Source: Coprococcus_A sp051877705
GTDB taxonomy: Bacteria > Bacillota > Clostridia > Lachnospirales > Lachnospiraceae
Length of the DNA: 5,172 bases
NCBI GenBank assembly: GCA_051877705.1
Contig: JBJEJD010000048.1
Coordinates: 1 to 5,172, forward strand
Reading direction: 5' to 3'
Shown here: one piece after another, positions 1 to 5,172 of the stretch
Layout of the letters: each line of letters begins with the position of its first letter
Position numbering within the stretch: position 1 is the stretch's first letter
Translations under genes and position numbers: made by a program
Notes under the pieces: model-generated
Told to the model about the DNA's origin: nothing
What the model saw: only the letters and a program-made list of their open reading frames with translations
The model's database searches: none

Positions 1-9
1 TGCTATAAT
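1..9 (+). promoter_or_regulatory. groESL promoter: Probable extended -10 box of the groESL promoter
   Basis: The first nine bases read TGCTATAAT, a perfect TGn plus TATAAT extended -10 element for the housekeeping sigma-A factor. Transcription would start near position 16, giving a leader of about 115 nt that contains the CIRCE operator. The -35 box lies outside the window and cannot be checked. A weaker alternative -10 (TATATT, 60-65) has no convincing -35 partner. The promoter call is inference; the motif match is direct. Confidence 0.55.
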
Positions 10-11
10 AA

Positions 12-35
12 GTTTTAAACAAATAGTTTAAAAAC
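12..35. repeat. AT-rich inverted repeat in the groESL leader
   Basis: GTTTTAAAC (12-20) is followed by a 5-nt spacer and then GTTTAAAAAC (26-35). The two arms pair fully apart from one extra A in the right arm. The element straddles the inferred transcription start. It could be a weak hairpin at the 5' end of the mRNA or a protein-binding site, but AT-rich sequence also forms such repeats by chance. Confidence 0.3.
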
Positions 36-77
36 AAACTAGTGCTTCGCAAGGAGCCTTATATTTTTACTTTATGT

Positions 78-104
78 CTGGCACTCGATGTTGGAGAGTG
101 CTGA
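78..104. promoter_or_regulatory. CIRCE: CIRCE operator (HrcA binding site)
   Basis: The sequence has a left arm CTGGCACTC, a 9-nt spacer and a right arm GAGTGCTGA. This matches the CIRCE consensus TTAGCACTC-N9-GAGTGCTAA at 7 of 9 and 8 of 9 positions, with exact spacing. CIRCE is the operator of the heat-shock repressor HrcA and typically lies upstream of groESL or dnaK operons in Firmicutes. Here it sits 26 nt before the groES start, downstream of the inferred -10, so HrcA would block transcription at normal temperature. Two of the changed positions (T79/G103 and G80/T102) could still pair as G-U wobbles in RNA. Confidence 0.95.
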
Positions 105-115
105 TAATATGCGAA

Positions 116-122
116 AGGAAGG
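116..122 (+). promoter_or_regulatory. groES ribosome binding site
   Basis: AGGAAGG lies 8 nt before the ATG at 131 but only 2 nt before the in-frame ATG at 125. This favours 131 as the start, which also gives the standard 94-residue GroES. Confidence 0.75.
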
Positions 123-130
123 TTATGATT

Positions 131-415
131 ATGCAGTTGAAACCATTGGAAGATCGCGTTGTATTACAGCATCAGAAGGCTGAAGAGAAGACAAAGTCCG
201 GGATCATTTTACCGGACAGTGCCAAGGAAAAGCCACAGGAGGCCATAGTTGTAGCAGTGGGACCTGGTAAGGAAGTGGACGGAAAAAGGACAGAGATGCA
301 GGTAAAAGTGGGCGATAAGGTCATTTATTCCCAGTATTCAGGAACAGATGTCAAGCTGGGTGATGAAGAATATGTGATCGTCAAACAGAGCGAAATTATG
401 GCAATAGTTGAATAG
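131..415 (+). CDS. groES: Co-chaperonin GroES (Cpn10)
   Basis: GroES is the heptameric lid that caps the GroEL chamber in the cytoplasm and triggers release of the substrate into the folding cavity. The product is 94 residues, the usual bacterial length. It opens with the Cpn10 signature region (LKPLEDRVV, residues 3-11). The mobile loop follows at about 17-34, with the hydrophobic GIIL segment (24-27) that docks on GroEL. The C-terminal half has the typical beta-barrel sequence, including VKVGDKVIYSQYSGT and the end IVKQSEIMAIVE. The start at 131 is chosen for its Shine-Dalgarno spacing and family length. An ATG at 125 would add two residues, and one at 74 would run through the CIRCE operator and is not credible. 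The gene is first in a two-gene operon, 22 nt before groEL, under CIRCE/HrcA heat-shock control. Confidence 0.97.
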   Translation: MQLKPLEDRVVLQHQKAEEKTKSGIILPDSAKEKPQEAIVVAVGPGKEVDGKRTEMQVKVGDKVIYSQYSGTDVKLGDEEYVIVKQSEIMAIVE

Positions 416-423
416 ATACAGAA

Positions 424-430
424 AGAAGGA
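424..430 (+). promoter_or_regulatory. groEL ribosome binding site
   Basis: AGAAGGA ends 7 nt before the ATG at 438. It fixes that start over the upstream in-frame TTG at 408, which would overlap the end of groES and add ten residues (MNRYRKKDIK) ahead of the conserved MAK start. Confidence 0.8.
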
Positions 431-437
431 TATAAAA

Positions 438-2051
438 ATGGCAAAGACAATCAGTTTTGATATTGATGCAAGAAAAAAGATGGAGAATGGTGTTAATCAG
501 CTGGCTGATACCGTTAAGATTACCCTTGGACCAAAGGGAAGGAATGTGGTCCTGGATCAGTCCTTTGGTACACCGCTGATTACCAATGATGGTGTGACGA
601 TTGCCAAGGAGATCGAGCTGGAGGACAGATATGAGAATATGGGTGCACAGCTTGTAAAAGAGGTTGCGATCAAGACCAATGATGTGGCCGGAGATGGAAC
701 AACGACAGCGACTGTGCTGGCTCAGGCTATGATCAATGAAGGCATGAAGAATATTGCAGCCGGTGCCAATCCTATTATTTTAAGAAAAGGTATGAAGAAG
801 GCTGTGGAGACAGCTGCGGATGCTCTGGAGAAGATGAGTCAGCCTGTAACAGGTAAAGAGCATATTGCAAAGGTTGCTGCCATTTCCGCAGGCAATGATG
901 AAGTCGGACAGATGATAGCAGATGCCATGGAAAAGGTTGGCGAGAATGGGGTCATTACCATTGAAGAATCCAAAACCATGCGGACAGAGATCGATGTTGT
1001 AAAAGGTATGCAGTTTGATCATGGCTATCTGTCAGCTTATATGTGCGATGACCAGGAGAAGATGGTCGCCAATATGGAGCATCCGTATATTCTGATCACG
1101 GATAAGAAGATTTCAAATATTAAAGAGATCCTTCCGTTGCTTGAACAGACAGCTACCGGCGGAAGGCAGCTGCTGATCATTGCCGATGATGTTGAGGGCG
1201 AAGCTCTTACCACGTTGATTCTCAACAGACTGCGTGGAACGGTCAAGGTTGTGGCGGTTAAGGCACCGGGATATGGTGATGGCCGGAAAGACCAGCTGCG
1301 TGATATTGCTGCACTGACAGGCGGACAGGCTGTACTGGATGAGCTGGGAACGCAGTTTTCTGATGTGACCGTAGATATGCTTGGCAGAGCCAAATCAGTC
1401 AAAGTGACAAAAGAGACAACCACGATTGTAGATGGTGAAGGCAGCAGACAGGAAATAGACGAAAGGATTGCCAGCCTGAAGCGGCAGGCAGCTGAGACAA
1501 CATCTGAGTATGATCAGGAAAAGCTTCTTGAACGTATTGCTAAAATGGGAGGCGGCGTTGCCGTTATCCGTATCGGAGCAGCAACAGAAACAGAGATGAA
1601 GGAAGCCAAGTATCGTATGGAAGATGCTCTGAATGCAACCAGAGCAGCTGTAGCGGAAGGTATCATTGCCGGTGGTGGTTCTGCTTACATTCATGCTCAG
1701 AAGGATATAGAAGAAATGGCAGCTTCACTGGAGGGCGATGAGAAGACCGGTGCTGTCATTGTAGAAAAAGCACTGGAAGCACCACTGAGAGCCATAGCGG
1801 AAAATGCCGGTCTGGAAGGCGCCGTAATTATCAATAAAGTGAAGGAAAAAGAGACGGGTATTGGTTTTGATGCCGTATCAGAGACTTATGTGGATATGCT
1901 CAAAGCCGGTATCATTGATCCTGTGAAGGTGACCAGGAGTGCCCTGCTGAATGCAGAGAGTATTGCAGCCACCCTGCTTACGACAGAAGCTGCCGTGGCA
2001 GAGGTGAAGAAAGACAGCCCGGCACAGCCTGCACCGGATATGGATTATTAA
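438..2051 (+). CDS. groEL: Chaperonin GroEL (Hsp60), 60 kDa subunit
   Basis: GroEL forms the double-ring ATP-driven folding chamber that works with GroES. The 537-residue product is close to the usual 540-545. It starts MAKTISFD and, by analogy with E. coli, has equatorial (about 1-132 and 408-520), intermediate (about 133-189 and 375-407) and apical (about 190-374) domains. The nucleotide-site sequences are intact: TLGPKGRNV (29-37), D51 in TNDGV, and GDGTTTATV from residue 85, with D86 the usual metal/ATP aspartate. D396 in MEDALNATR is equivalent to E. coli D398, which is needed for hydrolysis. The classic signature near 403-414 reads AAVAEGIIAGGG, with alanine (A406) where most family members have Glu, Asp or Gln. 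The C-terminus ends PAQPAPDMDY and lacks the flexible Gly-Gly-Met tail of many GroELs. The gene is co-transcribed with groES and closed by a strong terminator 18 nt after the stop. Confidence 0.98.
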   Translation: MAKTISFDIDARKKMENGVNQLADTVKITLGPKGRNVVLDQSFGTPLITNDGVTIAKEIELEDRYENMGAQLVKEVAIKTNDVAGDGTTTATVLAQAMINEGMKNIAAGANPIILRKGMKKAVETAADALEKMSQPVTGKEHIAKVAAISAGNDEVGQMIADAMEKVGENGVITIEESKTMRTEIDVVKGMQFDHGYLSAYMCDDQEKMVANMEHPYILITDKKISNIKEILPLLEQTATGGRQLLIIADDVEGEALTTLILNRLRGTVKVVAVKAPGYGDGRKDQLRDIAALTGGQAVLDELGTQFSDVTVDMLGRAKSVKVTKETTTIVDGEGSRQEIDERIASLKRQAAETTSEYDQEKLLERIAKMGGGVAVIRIGAATETEMKEAKYRMEDALNATRAAVAEGIIAGGGSAYIHAQKDIEEMAASLEGDEKTGAVIVEKALEAPLRAIAENAGLEGAVIINKVKEKETGIGFDAVSETYVDMLKAGIIDPVKVTRSALLNAESIAATLLTTEAAVAEVKKDSPAQPAPDMDY

Positions 2052-2068
2052 TTGAATAATGCCGGAAA

Positions 2069-2138
2069 GTCCTGTGATTTTCCTCCGAAAACATGCTCAT
2101 TGCAAATCGTTTTCGGAGGAAGTTACAGGACATTTTTT
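2069..2138 (+). terminator. Rho-independent terminator of the groESL operon
   Basis: This is a long two-part hairpin. GTCCTGT (2069-2075) pairs with ACAGGAC (2125-2131). After a small internal loop, TCCTCCGAAAAC (2081-2092) pairs perfectly with GTTTTCGGAGGA (2109-2120) around a 16-nt loop. The stem is followed by A and then six Ts (2133-2138). No T-run flanks it on the other strand, so it should act on rightward transcription only. It separates groESL from the flavoprotein gene. Confidence 0.95.
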
Positions 2139-2164
2139 AACGATGATTTTTGTAGAATTCGTCG

Positions 2165-2215
2165 TGATATGATATCAGAAGGTATTATTGCTCGTGAGAA
2201 TATGATATGATATAT
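2165..2215. repeat. Repeated 13-bp palindromic element upstream of the flavoprotein gene
   Basis: TGATATGATATCA (2165-2177) is a perfect inverted repeat (TGATAT-G-ATATCA). A second copy, TGATATGATATAT (2203-2215), matches at 11 of 13 positions. TCGTGA also occurs twice (2162-2167 and 2192-2197), 30 bp apart. Two similar sites around a promoter suggest an operator for a dimeric repressor. No regulator gene is in the window, and AT-rich promoter DNA can look like this by chance. Confidence 0.4.
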
Positions 2216-2216
2216 A
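2188..2216 (+). promoter_or_regulatory. Candidate promoter of the flavoprotein gene
   Basis: The best arrangement is a weak -35 TTGCTC (2188-2193), a 17-nt spacer and an extended -10 TGA-TATATA (2208-2216). This would start transcription near 2223, about 25 nt before the ATG. Overlapping -10 registers such as TGA-TATGAT at 2203-2211, and a further one at 2165-2173, are also possible, so the exact promoter is uncertain. A promoter somewhere here is expected because a terminator closes the upstream operon. Confidence 0.45.
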
Positions 2217-2247
2217 GAAAATTATAAATTGTCAGGGAGGATCAGAT

Positions 2248-2783
2248 ATGAAAGTATTATTATTAAACGGAAGTCCCCATGCAAAGGGGAGCACCTATAC
2301 AGCCTTGCATGAGATGGAGATGGTTTTTCAGAAAAACGGTATAGAGACAGAGATGATACATGTGGGCAATAAAGATATCAGAGGCTGTATTGCCTGTCGT
2401 TCCTGTTATGAGACAGGTAAATGTGTATTCGATGATCTGGTGAATGAAATTGCTCCGAAGTTTGAGGTCAGCGACGGCCTTGTAGTGGGAAGTCCTGTTT
2501 ATTACGCTTCTGCCAATGCCACACTGGTGGCCCTGCTGGATCGCCTGTTCTACAGCAGTCACTTCGACAAGACTATGAAGGTGGGTGCTTCCGTAGTTTC
2601 AGCCAGAAGAGGCGGTTTGTCGGCAACTTTTGATGAACTGAATAAGTATTTTACTATTTCCGGTATGCCGGTGGCATCGGGGCAGTACTGGAACAGCATC
2701 CACGGTAATTCTGCTGAGGAAGCACAGCAGGATAAAGAGGGACTTCAGATTATGCGTACACTGGCCAACAATATGAGTTTTCT
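2248..2783 (+). CDS. Flavodoxin-family NAD(P)H-dependent FMN reductase / iron-sulfur flavoprotein-like protein, 3' end missing
   Basis: This is a probable cytoplasmic FMN-binding oxidoreductase of the NADPH-dependent FMN reductase/flavodoxin-like superfamily; its substrate cannot be told from sequence. About 179 residues are visible. MKVLLLNGSPHAKGST (1-16) is the first beta strand and the phosphate-binding loop for FMN. GSPVYYASANATLVALLDRL (from about residue 81) is the second flavin-contacting segment. C47, C50, C53 and C59 form a CX2CX2CX5C motif like the compact cluster that holds a 4Fe-4S centre in archaeal iron-sulfur flavoproteins. Whether a cluster binds here is unproven, as many bacterial relatives keep only some of the cysteines. 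The start has a good GGGAGG (2235-2240) 7 nt upstream. Relatives are about 205-210 residues, so roughly 30 C-terminal residues lie in the N gap. The gene appears to have its own promoter. Confidence 0.88.
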
Positions 2784-2883
2784 NNNNNNNNNNNNNNNNN
2801 NNNNNNNNNNNNNNNNNNNNNNNNNNNNNNNNNNNNNNNNNNNNNNNNNNNNNNNNNNNNNNNNNNNNNNNNNNNNNNNNNNN
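2784..2883. other. Assembly gap of exactly 100 Ns
   Basis: A run of exactly 100 N is the conventional placeholder for a scaffold gap of unknown size. It removes the 3' ends of both flanking genes, which converge on it. The missing part of the GH3 gene (catalytic nucleophile and end of the barrel) plus about 30 residues of the flavoprotein need clearly more than 100 bp, so the true gap should be longer. Any translation running across it is an artefact. Confidence 0.97.
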
Positions 2884-5140
2884 GGGTCAGCAGATCCTTG
2901 CTGTTACTGGTGTAGATACCATTGATTTTATTGTAACTGGTCATAAGACCTTGTGCGGCACCTTCACGGACGGCAATCTCAAATCCTTTCAGATAGATTT
3001 CACGCAGGGCACGTTCTGTCATATTGGAGGATACGTGATTACGGTTTTCTTCCTGATTGTTGCCGCAGAAATGCTTGAGGGTGACGGAGCATCCTTTGTG
3101 ACTCTGAACGCCTCTGGTGATGGCGGCGGCCATTTTCCCGCTTAGTACGGGATCCTCACTGTAATATTCAAAGTTTCGGCCGCAGAGTGGATTTCGATGG
3201 ATGTTCATTCCGGGAGCCAGCCAGAAGCTGACACCATATTCTGTCATCTCTTCTCCAACAGCCTGTCCCATTTCTTCAAGAAGTTCGGTATTCCAGGTCT
3301 GTGCCATGGCGGCTGCTACCGGAAAGGCTGTTGTGTACTGATAATAAACCTGTTCTTTATCCGGATTTCCACAGAAAAATTTTTTAATGATATCAGGGAA
3401 ATATTTCATCATATCCAGCTGCATATCTACCATTTTGGCGGTTCCGCCCTTAGTGATCGTTGAACGGCGCTGAATACGGATACCTGCCGGTCCATCTGCC
3501 AGAACGATGTTCGGAATGCCTTTATCGACCAGAGTGGATGTGGTATTGCCTGCAGCACCTGGTACCATGATATAGCTGGAGTTCATAAGCATGTCCTTCA
3601 AACCTGCACCTGCCACCAGGTCAATGCGTTCTTTGACGGACAGCTCCTTTAAACGGGCTGCCAGCTCACGGTCCGGGCAGACCGGAAGTTCTTTGTAGGC
3701 ATAGGTAACAGTCGGAAATTCGTCCTGAGATATTGTCAGCACATCTTCCGGCTTCAGCTGACTGCAGATCTCACTTGTGTGATCAGTTGTGATGCTGATG
3801 TTTCTATCTGCTGGTGTCAGCACATCGAGTGGTGTCTGTACCGGGCAGATATTTTTATGTCTGGACAGACAGATTTCTTCTGCGGCATCAATGGCTGCAC
3901 AGACTTTTGTATTTCGTGAACTATTGCCAAGACGAATCAGGTATGTGCCCTTTTCTATAAAATAGGAAGCGGAAGCTTCCTCATAGCTGGCCAGGTAAGA
4001 CAGTGGGAAAGTCAGTGTCACGGTTTCTTCCTGGCCCGGTGCCAGAAGGCCTGTCTTGGCAAAGGCACAGAGACGCTGATATTCTTTGGAGAGTCTTCCC
4101 TGCGGGCAGCTGACGTAAAGCTGGACAACTTCTTTGCCGGTATATGTATCGCCTGTATTGGCAACCTTTGCACGAAGAATGACAGAGTCCCCGTCTTTTT
4201 TCATATCTTTATACCGGATGGCAAAGGTTGTATAGCTCAGACCGTACCCGAAAGGATAGCGTGGTTCGATATGGAAAGTGTCATAGTAGCGGTATCCTAC
4301 ATAAATGTCTTCCAGATAGTTTTCGTTTTCAAGATCCCCGTTCAGATAGCTGTAATTGTTCCCGAATGGAACATCTGCATAGGCCTTGACCCAGGTGTCT
4401 GTTAATTTGCCGGAAGGTGTTAATTTGCCGGAGATAATATCGGCAAAGGCGGTGCCGCCCGCGGAGCCCAGCTGGCACAGGTAGATCAGAGCGCTGATGC
4501 CAGGAATTTCTTCCATGAAGCTGGTGTCGAAGGAAGAACCGATATTTAATACAACAATGGTTTTTTTGTAATGCTTTGTACAGAAACGGATATTTTCCCG
4601 TTCTATATTGGATAGATGGAAATCATTATTCCTGATCTTGCGGTCACTGCCTTCGCCGGACTGACGGGCAATAACATAGATACAGGTATCCGTGCCGCTT
4701 TTAAGTACATCCTGTTCTGTAATCAGACGACCGAACGGATAGACAAAGGTGTGGAGGAATAAACTTGGATATTCACTAAAATGAAGCTGCTTCATGGCAG
4801 ATTTGATAGAGGATTCCAGTTCGAGGATTCCATTTTCGTACTCGGTGCGATAGTCTGCCAGCCAATCTCCGGTGGTAATCTCAAAGCCGGCGGCTGTCAT
4901 GCCTTCCATGATAGAAATGCTGTGACGTTCATTGACTTCACCGGAACCGGTGCCTCCTTTGATGGTATATTCAACACCTGCACCATACATGGCAATTTTG
5001 CCGGGACAGATTGGAAGTGCATGATCATTTTTCAGGAGGACGATTCCTTCCGCTGCAGCACGGCAGGCGATCTGACGATGTGCTTCCTCGTAAGGCAAAA
5101 CAGAGTCATCGGTTTTGGCGTAAGTAATATAGTTTTTCAT
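2884..5140 (-). CDS. Glycoside hydrolase family 3 (beta-glucosidase type) with permuted domain order, C-terminus missing
   Basis: This is a probable exo-acting beta-glucosidase or related beta-glycosidase that releases sugars from the non-reducing end of oligosaccharides or glycosides. There is no signal peptide, so it is probably cytoplasmic. About 752 residues are visible, in permuted order. The alpha/beta sandwich domain that is normally C-terminal comes first (about 20-300). It starts at AAEGIVLLKNDHALPI and includes GEGSDR (162-167), whose E163 is the likely general acid/base, and PFGYGLSYTTF (296-306). A fibronectin-III-like domain follows (about 310-410), then a linker, then the TIM-barrel domain usually found first (about 495 onward). 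The barrel has LADGPAGIR (547-555), GRNFEYYSEDP (654-664), KHF (689-691) and SYNKINGIYTSN (735-746). The SDW-type motif with the nucleophile Asp should follow within about 25 residues, inside the gap. Butyrivibrio fibrisolvens and Ruminococcus albus beta-glucosidases have this order. The ATG at 5140 is preceded by GGGGAAGGA, 8-9 nt upstream. Confidence 0.93.
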
Positions 5141-5172
5141 AGTAAAATTCCTTCCCCTGCGGATATTTTTAT

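Noticed and set aside
51..60. AAGGAGCCTT palindrome with a Shine-Dalgarno-like core in the groESL leader
   Set aside because: No start codon lies at a suitable distance, and a 10-bp palindrome is too short to call a regulatory site.
74..130. In-frame N-terminal extension of groES from the ATG at 74
   Set aside because: It would be encoded by the CIRCE operator, has no Shine-Dalgarno at proper spacing (AAGGAG at 51-56 is 17 nt away) and adds residues unlike any GroES.
408..437. TTG start for groEL at 408
   Set aside because: It overlaps the groES stop, and the ATG at 438 has a well-spaced AGAAGGA and begins the conserved MAK sequence.
780..1694. Three minus-strand open frames within groEL (780-1022, 1037-1423, 1395-1694)
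   Set aside because: They lie wholly opposite a highly conserved gene, and their translations show no recognisable domain.
2263..2562. Minus-strand open frame inside the flavoprotein gene
   Set aside because: It is antisense to a clearly coding frame with FMN-binding motifs and resembles no known protein.
2750..2925. Open frames continuing across the N run from either gene
   Set aside because: Translation through unknown bases is meaningless; the residues beyond the gap come from the wrong strand of the neighbouring gene.
2951..3463. Plus-strand open frames at 2951-3145 and 3197-3463
   Set aside because: They are antisense to the conserved GH3 barrel domain and have no family resemblance.
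4401..4432. 14-bp direct repeat GTTAATTTGCCGGA, two copies 18 bp apart
   Set aside because: It encodes the SGKLTPSGKLT stretch (237-247), and SGK-x-x-PSGKL is a conserved GH3 motif, so protein constraint explains it.

Overview
The window looks like a piece of a gut-type Clostridia genome, most likely Lachnospiraceae. The evidence is a CIRCE-controlled groES-groEL operon with Firmicutes-type sequences, a flavodoxin-family protein with a compact cysteine cluster, and a glycoside hydrolase family 3 (GH3) enzyme with the permuted domain order known from rumen clostridia such as Butyrivibrio and Ruminococcus. The family-level placement is inferred from protein resemblance; no searches were run.

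Layout: positions 1-130 hold the groESL control region, with a probable extended -10 box at the left edge, an AT-rich inverted repeat and the HrcA operator (CIRCE). groES (131-415) and groEL (438-2051) follow with a 22-nt spacer and end at a strong intrinsic terminator (2069-2138). Positions 2139-2247 carry a separate promoter region with a repeated palindromic element. It precedes a flavodoxin/iron-sulfur-flavoprotein-like gene that starts at 2248 and is cut by a run of exactly 100 Ns (2784-2883). On the other side of the gap a large GH3 gene runs on the minus strand from 5140 to the gap, so the two genes converge on the missing sequence.

The genes fall into three transcription units. groES and groEL make the GroE chaperonin under heat-shock repression. 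The flavoprotein is a probable cytoplasmic redox enzyme with its own promoter. The GH3 protein is a probable cytoplasmic beta-glucosidase-type enzyme that processes imported oligosaccharides or glycosides. No functional link between the three units is visible.

No undescribed system is evident. The points most worth a second look are the permuted GH3, whose expected catalytic nucleophile falls in the gap; the evidence that the 100-N gap is only a placeholder for a longer missing stretch; and the repeated 13-bp palindrome over the flavoprotein promoter.
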